Positions 1 through 6,139 of a stretch of DNA of 11,868 bases are shown piece after piece. The stretch covers positions 1 to 11,868 of the forward strand of contig JAUVQC010000018.1 of the NCBI GenBank assembly GCA_030598305.1, given 5' to 3'. How positions within the stretch are numbered: position 1 is the stretch's first letter; every line of letters begins with the position of its first letter. A model generated the notes under the pieces. The model made no database searches. It worked only from the letters and a program-made list of their open reading frames with translations, and was not told the origin of the DNA. Origin of the DNA: Actinomycetes bacterium (GTDB lineage Bacteria > Actinomycetota > Acidimicrobiia > UBA5794). The translations under genes were made by a program, and so were the position numbers.

Positions 1-1
1 A

Positions 2-226
2 TTCACCGAGCACGCTTATCGGTTGGACGAACAGGATCCGCTCGCCGGCTTCCGGGACCGATTCGTCATAGAGGATGACTACATCTACCTCGACGGCAAC
101 TCCCTCGGTCGACTTCCGATCGACACGACTTTCTCAGAAGTGTCTCGGGCGGCAGAGATCACGAGGGAGATCGTGGTCTCACGCAGCTACGAGTCGTATC
201 CAGCAGCTCGCACCGGCGTCACCTGA
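2..226 (+). pseudogene. kynU: Kynureninase N-terminal fragment, truncated
   Basis: The reading frame is open from the window edge, so its true start lies to the left. Its first part has the kynureninase N-terminal signature: LDEQDPLAGFRDRF followed by YLDGNSLGRLP. Kynureninase is a PLP enzyme of about 400 residues that cleaves kynurenine to anthranilate and alanine. Here the recognisable similarity stops right after GRLP. The next roughly 35 codons look only faintly like the family, and a TGA ends the frame at 224-226. No PLP-lysine region or any later kynureninase motif appears in any frame downstream, where the glycosylase gene begins. The fragment is therefore a decayed or recombination-truncated gene. 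A short intact protein of another type is possible but less likely. Identification of the N-terminal motif is fairly sure; the reason for the break is inferred. Confidence 0.7.
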
Positions 227-249
227 GAACCGGATTCACAACACGAGGC

Positions 250-1125
250 TCAGAGATGCGTCCGCAAGGACGTCCTTGGCCCGTACTTCGGCGCACTCAT
301 GCCGGCCTGTTTCATCGCCAACAGCGCGTGCCTCCGATACGGGCGAAATGGTTCGAGCAACTCGAGCATGCGATCATCATCTGCCCGCGGTTCTCCCGCC
401 AGCACCCACGCGACCATGTTCGGAAGGTGATAGTCACCGATCGGGAGCGCATCACGATCCCCATATGCCTGACCCATCACGATTCCGGCTGTCCAAGGAC
501 CAACACCGCGCACCGCAAGCAGACGACGTTCGGCATGCGGTGCATCCATCCCACGAATCTCCGCCAGGCGACCAGACCGACGGGACACCTCGATCACCGT
601 GGCCGCCCGCTTGCGTTCAACGCCGTGATCATGCAGTTCGTCATATGACAATCCGGCAAGCCTGTCCGGAGAAGGAAAGACATGAAGCCCATCGAGTGGG
701 CCGGGAGCTGGCTCTCCGAATGCCCGAACAATGGAACGGAGAGAGCGTTTCCCTTCTATCTTTGTGACGACCTGGCCGAGTACAGCCGCTACGGCAGCCT
801 CGTACACCTGACCGGTCGATCCGAGCCGCATTCCTATGGTCCGAGCGAAGATGTCACGCATCGGTTGCTCAACGTTGAAGATTGCATAGTCGTCCTGGGC
901 TGCGACAAGGCGCGGTAGCCGCTCAAGGAGTTCCACAGCCCCTGGGCCCCATGCGCGTCCGAGTACTCCGTCAGACGTTCGACTCACCGCGATGGTTCCA
1001 CAACCGCTCAACACCCGTGTCCCCCACCACCACGTGTCATCATCATCCACGGTGCCGACTCCAAGGGTCCGCACGGTCCGGCTGAGATCGAAGGCCCCCG
1101 TCACATCTAGAACACGATTCTCCAT
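250..1125 (-). CDS. DNA-3-methyladenine glycosylase 2 family (AlkA-like)
   Basis: A 291-residue HhH-GPD base-excision repair glycosylase. Enzymes of this family flip out and remove alkylated bases such as 3-methyladenine, leaving an abasic site. The helix-hairpin-helix is visible as LLAVRGVGPWTAGIV (residues 202-216). The catalytic aspartate is D231 in the LPIGDYHL segment. The upstream AAVAAVLGQVVTKIEGKR (110-127) matches the family's first core helices. The N-terminal ~100 residues correspond to the AlkA-type beta domain. ATG at 1125 was chosen because homology begins there; the open frame runs further upstream but is low-complexity and antisense to the next gene. No strong Shine-Dalgarno is seen. 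It is transcribed divergently from the dehydrogenase/methyltransferase operon, 106 bp away, and its stop lies 23 bp from the end of the kynureninase remnant. Confidence 0.9.
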   Translation of the reverse strand: MENRVLDVTGAFDLSRTVRTLGVGTVDDDDTWWWGTRVLSGCGTIAVSRTSDGVLGRAWGPGAVELLERLPRLVAAQDDYAIFNVEQPMRDIFARTIGMRLGSTGQVYEAAVAAVLGQVVTKIEGKRSLRSIVRAFGEPAPGPLDGLHVFPSPDRLAGLSYDELHDHGVERKRAATVIEVSRRSGRLAEIRGMDAPHAERRLLAVRGVGPWTAGIVMGQAYGDRDALPIGDYHLPNMVAWVLAGEPRADDDRMLELLEPFRPYRRHALLAMKQAGMSAPKYGPRTSLRTHL

Positions 1126-1231
1126 GCCCCAACGGTACCGCCAACCAACTCGACTCCCGGCCAGCTCCAACCACCGGGTGCGAGCCTTCCGAATCTGAGT
1201 TAGCAACACGCACACGACCAACATCGACAAC

Positions 1232-2161
1232 ATGGCAGGATTAGTGATCGTTGGAGCCGGGCCGGTCGGTACCTGGGTGGCCGAAGCGGCCGTTGGCGAT
1301 GGTGTCGTCGATGCCATCGTGGGTGTCGTCGATCCGGACGACTCCGCTCGCCGCGAACTCGTCGCCACAACGGGCGCGCCCGGATATGGGACCACAGTCC
1401 AACTCCCCAGGGCACAAACCGGCGATGTTGCCCTTGTGGCGTTCGCGTCAGCGGCCGAGAAGGTTGCACCGGAGATCATCAGGCTCGTATCTGCTGGTTA
1501 CGACGTCGTGACAACATGCGAAGGCCTTGCATGGGCGCCGCGACATCTCTGGGATGCAATGCACACATCAGCACGATCGGACGGCCGAACGATCATCGTC
1601 ACAGGAGCCAACCCCGGTTTTGTCATGGACAGGCTCCCGCTGTTGCTCGCGGGGGCGAGCCGAGACGTCACATCAATTCATGTCGAACGTTCAATGGACA
1701 CAGCAACGTGTCGGCCATCGCTGATAGCAAAGTCAGGGCGGGGCCTGGGCGAGGAGGAATTCCAACACCAACTCGCCGCCGGAAAGGTCGGCCACAAGGG
1801 CCTTGATGCCAGCGCGAGACTCATCGCGAGGGGACTCGAATGGTCCCACAAGGATGTTGTGCTCACCGTCAAGCCAATTCTTGTCGACGGCACTGCCATC
1901 GGGGTCGAACACACCGCCACGCTGTCAGCGGGGGGCGGACGAACCATCACACTGGAGTTGACGATGGCGTGGCAGACCGAGGAACCCTTCGATCGTGTAT
2001 CAATCGAAGGAACACCACCGATCAATGTTGAGATTCTTGGCGGTTATCCCATCGACGATGGCACGGCGGCCCATGTCGTCACAGCGATCCGCCACGCCAC
2101 AAGTCTCGCTCCGGGTTTTTACCGCCCCTCAGATCTTCCGCTCCGCTTCGGAGCGTCATGA
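1232..2161 (+). CDS. DapB-fold dehydrogenase, 2,4-diaminopentanoate dehydrogenase-like
   Basis: A 309-residue NAD(P)-binding protein. The Rossmann motif is VIVGAGPVGTWVA (residues 5-17). A GANPGFVMD segment (125-133) and a GRGLGEEEFQHQLAAGKVGHKG stretch (around 169-190) are the features recalled from 2,4-diaminopentanoate dehydrogenase (Ord) and related dihydrodipicolinate reductase-like proteins. Ord acts in oxidative ornithine degradation, but no other ornithine-fermentation gene is present here, so the substrate should be regarded as unknown. Length is slightly below the ~340 residues of characterised Ord. The ATG at 1232 gives a Rossmann fold starting at residue 3; no Shine-Dalgarno precedes it and no upstream start exists back to the in-frame stop at 1196. 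Its TGA overlaps the next gene's ATG by 4 bp (ATGA), so the two are translationally coupled. Confidence 0.8.
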   Translation: MAGLVIVGAGPVGTWVAEAAVGDGVVDAIVGVVDPDDSARRELVATTGAPGYGTTVQLPRAQTGDVALVAFASAAEKVAPEIIRLVSAGYDVVTTCEGLAWAPRHLWDAMHTSARSDGRTIIVTGANPGFVMDRLPLLLAGASRDVTSIHVERSMDTATCRPSLIAKSGRGLGEEEFQHQLAAGKVGHKGLDASARLIARGLEWSHKDVVLTVKPILVDGTAIGVEHTATLSAGGGRTITLELTMAWQTEEPFDRVSIEGTPPINVEILGGYPIDDGTAAHVVTAIRHATSLAPGFYRPSDLPLRFGAS

Positions 2162-2928
2162 CCGATCCCGTACTCGATATCGAGAGCACCACGAATCACA
2201 GGGTCAAGGCCTGGGCGGCACTGTCACGCCGGTCAGAACGGGATCGCACAGGAACGTTCCTGATCGAAGGTGCCCGCGAGACAGAGCGTGCATCGCAACG
2301 CCTCGATATTCAGGAGATCATCTGGTGCCCTGGCTACACAGATACACAGCCAACGGCAAGAGAACGTGTGACAAGGGTGTCTGTGCGTGTGTTCGACAAA
2401 ATCTCGCATCGGCAGAATCCTGACGGGGTTGCGTCGGTCGGTAGGACTCCGGACGTGACGCTGGCATCGTTCGCCCCGAAGGACAATCCGCTCGTACTGG
2501 TCGGTGATTCGATCGAAAAGCCAGGCAACATCGGCGCGATGCTGCGGTCGTGTGACGCCTTCGGCGCAGCATTCATCGGTTCATCGCTTGCCACAGATCT
2601 CGTCAATCCGAATGTCATCCGCGCTGCACAAGGATCGCTGTTCGTAACAGCGGTCGCGAGTGTGCCTGTCCATGAAGCCCTGGCGTGGTGCACCGCAAAC
2701 ACGCAAGTAATCGTCGCACATCCCAACGGTGGTGTACCGCTCTGGGAGCGGGACCTGCGCGGTCCCACATCCATTGTCATCGGCTCGGAGCATGCTGGGA
2801 TCGATCCGAAGTGGATCGTGGCTGGAGAGCCGACGTTCATCCCGATGTCGGGTGTCGCCGACTCGCTGAACGCATCCGTTTCTGCGGGCGTATTTCTCGC
2901 CGAAGCCTCGCGTCAGAGGTCTGGCTGA
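2158..2928 (+). CDS. SpoU/TrmH-family RNA 2'-O-ribose methyltransferase
   Basis: A 256-residue SPOUT-class enzyme that transfers a methyl group from SAM to a ribose 2'-OH in rRNA or tRNA. All three SpoU motifs are visible: motif 1 PGNIGAMLRSCDAFGA (residues 123-137), motif 2 TSIVIGSEHAGI (204-215) and motif 3 FIPMSGVADSLNASVSAGVF (227-246), which together form the trefoil-knot SAM site. The N-terminal ~100 residues (HRVKAWAALSRRSERDR, then FLIEGARE) match the L30e-like substrate-binding domain of 23S rRNA methyltransferases of this family. The exact target nucleotide cannot be read from sequence. It is coupled by ATGA overlap to the dehydrogenase upstream. Its 3' end overlaps the convergent zinc-ribbon gene by 16 bp, leaving no room for a terminator between them. 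Confidence 0.92.
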   Translation: MTDPVLDIESTTNHRVKAWAALSRRSERDRTGTFLIEGARETERASQRLDIQEIIWCPGYTDTQPTARERVTRVSVRVFDKISHRQNPDGVASVGRTPDVTLASFAPKDNPLVLVGDSIEKPGNIGAMLRSCDAFGAAFIGSSLATDLVNPNVIRAAQGSLFVTAVASVPVHEALAWCTANTQVIVAHPNGGVPLWERDLRGPTSIVIGSEHAGIDPKWIVAGEPTFIPMSGVADSLNASVSAGVFLAEASRQRSG

Positions 2929-3119
2929 GCCTCCACCACAGAGTCTGAGCGGTCACACCAGCGACAGACGACCCTGTCAATGCTTCGAGACAGGATCTCC
3001 TCCTCATCGATGTCAACAGCACCGCCGAGGTCGGCGTGTTCGAACCGGCGTCTCCTCACTGTGTCGTATACATCGAACCTCGTCTTGTTCCCGCATGCGT
3101 CGCATCTGTACATCGTCAT
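2913..3119 (-). CDS. Small zinc-ribbon protein (hypothetical)
   Basis: A 68-residue basic/acidic protein with two cysteine pairs, C6-C9 (YRCDACGN) and C52-C55 (VCRWCDR), spaced as a zinc ribbon. The middle part is charged (DTVRRRRFEHADLGG, then DIDEEEILSR). No closer family is recognised; it may bind nucleic acid or a protein partner, but that is only inferred from the fold. The start at 3119 was chosen because its ATG overlaps the TGA of the DsbA-like gene by 4 bp (ATGA), a sign of translational coupling; a second ATG two codons on (3113) is possible. Longer upstream extensions of this frame only shadow the DsbA-like gene. The tail overlaps the convergent SpoU gene. Confidence 0.7.
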   Translation of the reverse strand: MTMYRCDACGNKTRFDVYDTVRRRRFEHADLGGAVDIDEEEILSRSIDRVVCRWCDRSDSVVEAQPDL

Positions 3120-3625
3120 GGCTTGCGAAGTTCCCATATCCCATCGCTCTCCATCACATCGATGATCTTCCTCGCCGTCTCCCACGGATCGTCATTCAGA
3201 ACCGCCGGATTCATCTGGATCGAGATCACAGGACCATGACGGTAGAGCGTGGGAACGGCATCGACACCGAGTTTTGTCGCCGAGGCTTTGAGCTCGGCCA
3301 GGAGCGGGTGGGCGTCGCTCACGGTTTCTCGGTCGATCTCCGCGGCACTGAGTGCTGCCGCGACGGTCTGGAGATTCGATGCGGGCCTGCCCTCAAGGTG
3401 GACAAGACCGAACATGGCATGGAGGTATCGTCCCCGATCGTGGGGATCATCGAGACTCAGCAACGTTGACATTGCAGCCCTCTCGGTGCCCTTCGGCAAC
3501 GGTAACCATTCGACACCCACCGTTGCGCCACTCTCAGCGAGCAAGCGCAGCCACTGGTAGAAGACCCACACCGAAGGAGTCGAGAAGTCGAACCAAACCT
3601 GACCTGTGAACGCTGACTGTTGCAC
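3116..3625 (-). CDS. DsbA-like thioredoxin-fold protein lacking cysteines
   Basis: A 169-residue protein with the DsbA-type layout: a short first strand plus helix (VWFDFSTPSVWVFYQWL, residues 10-26), a helical insertion in the middle, and the cis-proline loop AVPTLYRHG (123-131) followed by the C-terminal helix. In DsbA, FrnE and 2-hydroxychromene-2-carboxylate isomerase relatives the first loop carries CxxC or a Ser variant. Here it reads STPS (15-18), and the whole protein contains no cysteine, so it cannot be a disulfide oxidoreductase. A GST/isomerase-like or chaperone role is possible. No signal peptide is seen, so it is probably cytoplasmic. The start is a GTG at 3625 with a GGAG about 9 nt upstream. 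It forms an ATGA-coupled pair with the zinc-ribbon gene. Confidence 0.75.
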   Translation of the reverse strand: MQQSAFTGQVWFDFSTPSVWVFYQWLRLLAESGATVGVEWLPLPKGTERAAMSTLLSLDDPHDRGRYLHAMFGLVHLEGRPASNLQTVAAALSAAEIDRETVSDAHPLLAELKASATKLGVDAVPTLYRHGPVISIQMNPAVLNDDPWETARKIIDVMESDGIWELRKP

Positions 3626-3644
3626 TGTGTTGCACTCCGTTGCA
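3619..3644 (-). repeat. Three TGCAAC iterons at exact 10-bp spacing
   Basis: On the minus strand TGCAAC occurs at 3644-3639, 3634-3629 and 3624-3619, each beginning 10 bp after the last. The third copy overlaps the GTG start codon of the DsbA-like gene. Ten-bp phasing places the copies on the same DNA face, as expected for a multimeric regulator site. Regulatory function is inferred. Confidence 0.5.
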
Positions 3645-3661
3645 GAATCGCTCGAATCTCG

Positions 3662-3667
3662 ATGATA
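3662..3667 (-). promoter_or_regulatory. Candidate -10 box for the DsbA-like/zinc-ribbon operon
   Basis: The minus strand reads TATCAT, one mismatch from TATAAT, about 37 bp upstream of the GTG start. No good -35 lies 17 bp upstream; instead the hairpin at 3674-3705 covers that position, which would suit an activator- or repressor-controlled promoter. A perfect TTGACA at 3725-3720 (minus strand) has only a poor -10 partner. Confidence 0.35.
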
Positions 3668-3673
3668 AACAGT

Positions 3674-3705
3674 GTTTCAGGCTCTCCTTGTGAGAAACCT
3701 GAAAC
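3674..3705. promoter_or_regulatory. Inverted repeat / hairpin, candidate operator
   Basis: GTTTCAGG (3674-3681) is perfectly complementary to CCTGAAAC (3698-3705). Inside it TCTC (3683-3686) pairs with GAGA (3692-3695) around a CTTGT loop. A further TGAAACG at 3710-3716 repeats, 10 bp on, the TGAAACG that starts in the right arm (3700-3706). It lies between divergent genes, upstream of the candidate -10 at 3662-3667, so an operator is more likely than a terminator. Confidence 0.45.
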
Positions 3706-3742
3706 GCCGTGAAACGGACTGTCAAGCTGCCTTCGGTGCGGG

Positions 3743-3748
3743 TACGAT
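3743..3748 (+). promoter_or_regulatory. Candidate -10 box for the methyltransferase gene
   Basis: TACGAT fits the actinobacterial TAnnnT -10 pattern and would start a transcript around 3755, just upstream of the strong Shine-Dalgarno at 3762-3767. No convincing -35 is present. Confidence 0.3.
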
Positions 3749-3760
3749 CGTTGGTGGCGT

Positions 3761-3775
3761 GAGGAGGAACACATC
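3761..3775 (+). promoter_or_regulatory. Strong Shine-Dalgarno preceding an ATC codon
   Basis: GAGGAGG (3761-3767) is a near-perfect anti-16S match. After a 5-nt spacer comes ATC (3773-3775), in frame with the methyltransferase. There is no ATG, GTG or TTG at the expected distance in that frame, so the site argues for an ATC start, or for an ATG that has mutated or been misread. It is the best-placed ribosome binding site for this gene. Confidence 0.65.
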
Positions 3776-4576
3776 GACTCTGGACCGCAGACCTGGCACT
3801 ACGGGTTGGTTGCTTCTTGGTGGGCAGAGTTCAACGACGACTTCCGGCCTCACGAGATCCCGTATTTCCGGGCGGCCATCGAGCGATTCGGCCAGCCGGC
3901 CCTCGACGTCGGTTGTGGGGCTGGCAGGCTGTTGGTGCCCTTCCTTCGGGCAGGTATCGATGTGGATGGGTGCGACGTTTCTGCGGACATGATCGAGGCA
4001 TGTAGACGCAAAGCAGCGGACGTAGGGCTGAAACCCAACCTGTATGTACAGCCGATGCACGACCTTGACCTACCCCGTACATACCGAACGATATTCGTGT
4101 GTGGCAGTTTTGGACTTGGGAGCGACCGGGAGCAAGACATCGAAGCACTTGCCAGAATTCGAGACCACCTCGAGCCGGGCGGCACGCTGCTCATCGACAT
4201 CGAGGTGCCATACGCCGATCCTCACCACTGGCGATATTGGCTGGAGAGGAACCGCTCCAAGTTGCCGGAGGAATCCACGCCACTGAACCGTCGGCGAACC
4301 GCCACAGACGGTTCGGAGTATGCATTGGCCTCTCGTTTGATCTCCGTTGATCCACTTGAACAGCGGGTGACGATGGCGCTCAATATCGAGAGATGGAGAG
4401 ACGGAACGCATGAGGCCGACGAGGAGCGGCTACTTCACATCGGCATGTACTTCAAGAACGAGATGTTGTTGATGCTTGAAAAGTCTGGGTTCACAGACGT
4501 CGTGGTGCATGGCGAACACCAAGAGCGTCCCCCAACAAGCGATGACGAGTTCATCGTCTTCGTCGCAAGGGTGTAG
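3773..4576 (+). CDS. Class I SAM-dependent methyltransferase (possible ATC start)
   Basis: A 267-residue cytoplasmic methyltransferase if begun at ATC 3773. The first conventional start is TTG at 3806, giving 256 residues. The SAM site is motif I PALDVGCGAGRLL (residues 42-54), with CDVSADMIEAC (67-77) as the acidic second strand and DHLEPGGTLLIDIEVP around strand 5. The mid-region HDLDLPRTYRTIFVCGSFGLG is typical of a family of small-molecule-type methyltransferases; substrate unknown. The frame upstream of TTG reads QTWHYGLVASWWAEFN, which I recall as the conserved N-terminus of this family, so a TTG start would cut into it. The frame stays open back to a stop at 3710-3712 with no ATG or GTG. 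Its end is followed within 8 bp by palindromic repeat copy A. Confidence 0.88.
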   Translation: MDSGPQTWHYGLVASWWAEFNDDFRPHEIPYFRAAIERFGQPALDVGCGAGRLLVPFLRAGIDVDGCDVSADMIEACRRKAADVGLKPNLYVQPMHDLDLPRTYRTIFVCGSFGLGSDREQDIEALARIRDHLEPGGTLLIDIEVPYADPHHWRYWLERNRSKLPEESTPLNRRRTATDGSEYALASRLISVDPLEQRVTMALNIERWRDGTHEADEERLLHIGMYFKNEMLLMLEKSGFTDVVVHGEHQERPPTSDDEFIVFVARV

Positions 4577-4583
4577 ACCCACT

Positions 4584-4644
4584 GCGCATATCCGGTAGAT
4601 GCATAGCCCGGTCGGGCAAGCATATGTGCTGTGGTTATGTGCGG
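4584..4644 (+). repeat. Dispersed 60-bp imperfect palindrome, copy A
   Basis: A 61-bp copy. The left arm begins GCGCATATCCGG; the right arm contains GCATATGTGC and ends TATGTGCGG. Outer arms pair over 7 bp with one G-T wobble. It lies between the convergent methyltransferase and FUSC genes and supplies the last codons and TAA stop (4635-4637) of the FUSC gene. It is the most diverged of the full-length copies. Confidence 0.75.
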
Positions 4645-5708
4645 ATCGAGGTACTTGACTCCCGCCTGTTGGGACCGAACCTAACTGCGATGATCATCAC
4701 CAGGAGCGCTATCCCGGCGCCGACAGCGGTCGCCAGTAGACGTTCCCAGCCCGCCTCGAATGCGTCGGCATGAGCCAGTCGTTGTCCGAACACGAGCATT
4801 GCGGTTAGGAACGTAGCGAACATGGTGTAGTTGGCGTTGTTGAACGCCACCATCAGGAATCCACTGATCAGGAAAGCGATTGCGACCGCAAGGTCTGATC
4901 GGGGAAATATCTGGGCAACACCGACCGCTACCCCAACGCCGATCGCTGTGCCCAACGTGCGTTGCACGGCCACCGAGAAACTCTGACTCGGGGAAGGCTT
5001 CACCACGACGATCACGGTGACGGCAACCCACAGTGGGAACGCCTCGAACCACCAGAAGCCCACAACGACTCCCATCACAATCGCTGTCGCCCGAAGGACT
5101 GCGAACCGGCCGATCGGGCCTGCCACAACTACTGACAGATCTTCTATGGCAAGTTCCCTTGCAGCCGCTTCAGCATCCTCCTCGGAGGAATCGATGTCGC
5201 CTGCTTTGTCTTCGGTGGACACCCACAGACGCAACGCTGTGACTCCGATCGCGAGTGCACCGCCAACCAAGAAGGCCACCGACACAACCCACGGCTCGGT
5301 GTCGGCCGAACCCAACATCAACGCAAACAACGGCCAGATAGACAGATACAACCCGGATTGGGCAGCGACCGGACCAAAGCCAGCCGCCAACGTCCCAATA
5401 TACGTCGCCACACCGAGCACAACAGCGACCAGCACGGCACTGTCCGCCGACCAGAACGCAAGACCACCGAGCACCGCACCGGTCACCGTGAAACGGACCA
5501 TGCTTGGTAACCGCTCCGCCATACTTCCGTCACGCCCAGAAGCAGTGACGAACAGCGCGGCCATCAAAGCGGCAAGGATCACATCGTCAACAACATCAAG
5601 AAACGCCACCACGACCAACATCGTTGCTAGGCCCGACAGCGCTCGCTTCAGACGGACCTGCTCCCAGTCGACTCCAAGAATGTCGGCTACAACCTGGCTC
5701 ACCACCAA
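4635..5708 (-). CDS. FUSC-family (aromatic acid exporter-like) membrane protein
   Basis: A 357-residue integral membrane protein built from two similar hydrophobic halves. Several membrane segments lie at about residues 25-160, a hydrophilic acidic linker follows at 165-190 (DKAGDIDSSEEDAEAAAREL), then more segments at 205-345. The second half carries PLWVAVTVIVVVKPS followed by VQRTLGTAIGVGVAV (225-263), the hallmark of FUSC / fusaric-acid-resistance and YccS-like proteins, which are linked to export of aromatic acids. The usual C-terminal soluble extension is absent. The start is ambiguous: TTG 5708, GTG 5705 and GTG 5702 are consecutive codons behind AGGTAGGG (5717-5710), and 5702 has the best spacing. 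The gene lies between palindrome copies A and B. Confidence 0.85.
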   Translation of the reverse strand: MVVSQVVADILGVDWEQVRLKRALSGLATMLVVVAFLDVVDDVILAALMAALFVTASGRDGSMAERLPSMVRFTVTGAVLGGLAFWSADSAVLVAVVLGVATYIGTLAAGFGPVAAQSGLYLSIWPLFALMLGSADTEPWVVSVAFLVGGALAIGVTALRLWVSTEDKAGDIDSSEEDAEAAARELAIEDLSVVVAGPIGRFAVLRATAIVMGVVVGFWWFEAFPLWVAVTVIVVVKPSPSQSFSVAVQRTLGTAIGVGVAVGVAQIFPRSDLAVAIAFLISGFLMVAFNNANYTMFATFLTAMLVFGQRLAHADAFEAGWERLLATAVGAGIALLVMIIAVRFGPNRRESSTSIRT

Positions 5709-5753
5709 ACCCTACCTGAGGCCGAACCCGGCAAACCACAACACCATTGAACC

Positions 5754-5813
5754 CGCCCATATCCGGCGATAGGTTGGGCCAGTTCAGGCGAGCACATGTG
5801 CCGTTATGGGTGG
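5754..5813 (+). repeat. Dispersed 60-bp imperfect palindrome, copy B
   Basis: A full 60-bp copy. The left arm is CGCCCATATCCGGC and the right arm is GCACATGTGCCGTTATGGG, followed by TGG. It sits 46 bp upstream of the FUSC start, in the divergent region before the antiporter gene. It matches copy C closely in both arms, but its loop is unrelated apart from the GGCGAG that precedes the right arm. Confidence 0.85.
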
Positions 5814-5836
5814 CCTGCGGTTCCGTTCTCTTCTCT

Positions 5837-5850
5837 TTTGTGAACACAAA
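5837..5850. promoter_or_regulatory. Short inverted repeat, possible operator
   Basis: TTTGTG and CACAAA form perfect 6-bp arms around a central AA. The site lies in the divergent FUSC/Kef region, 24 bp after palindrome copy B. Its size suits a dimeric regulator; function is inferred. Confidence 0.35.
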
Positions 5851-5867
5851 TCGCTCCGTTCAACATC

Positions 5868-5990
5868 GTGCCAGCATCGGCGGTAGTGGGTCTTACCGAT
5901 CGCGAAGGGGAGATCCTGCGCAGATCCCTCCCGGTCGCGGCGATCTACATCTTCCTCAGCGGAGCCATGATCTCGGTGCTCGCCGTCTAA
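5868..5990 (+). CDS. Possible 40-residue single-pass membrane peptide
   Basis: A GTG-initiated frame of 40 codons ending in TAA. It encodes a charged stretch (LTDREGEILRR) followed by a convincing membrane segment (SLPVAAIYIFLSGAMISVL) near the C-terminus. This positive-then-hydrophobic layout is protein-like. Against it, no Shine-Dalgarno precedes the GTG, no ATG is available, and no family is recognised. It may be a small membrane protein, a remnant of a lost gene, or chance. Confidence 0.25.
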   Translation: MPASAVVGLTDREGEILRRSLPVAAIYIFLSGAMISVLAV

Positions 5991-6139
5991 TGGCGGGTTT
6001 AGCCACACTTCGAACATGGCGGGGCCGCTGGACCGACGTAGTTCGAACTCCGAGGATCTGCAGATGGGGACTGACGATGTCGCCCTTCCAAGGTGATTCG
6101 TCCCGCCACGCATCGGACGTACAAGTAAGGTGTCGTACG

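Larger units (their letters stand above)
5709..6139. other. Divergent intergenic region between FUSC and Kef genes
   Basis: This 431-bp stretch holds palindrome copy B (5754-5813), a TTTGTG/CACAAA inverted repeat (5837-5850) and a doubtful 40-codon ORF (5868-5990). No clear gene fills it. The reading frame of the antiporter stays open across it, but the translation there is unlike a protein of that family. The length is generous for a shared promoter region. Confidence 0.6.

Noticed and set aside
75..767. Long plus-strand frame across the kynureninase fragment and glycosylase gene
   Set aside because: It is antisense to the glycosylase, low in hydrophobic pattern and unlike any protein; a shadow frame.
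6041..6050. GTTCGAACTC resembling a tRNA T-loop
   Set aside because: The flanking bases do not form a T-stem, and no acceptor or anticodon arm can be found around it.
5747..6139. N-terminal extension of the antiporter frame
   Set aside because: The frame is open, but its translation is arginine-rich with no membrane character and crosses palindrome copy B; family homology begins at the ATG at 6140.
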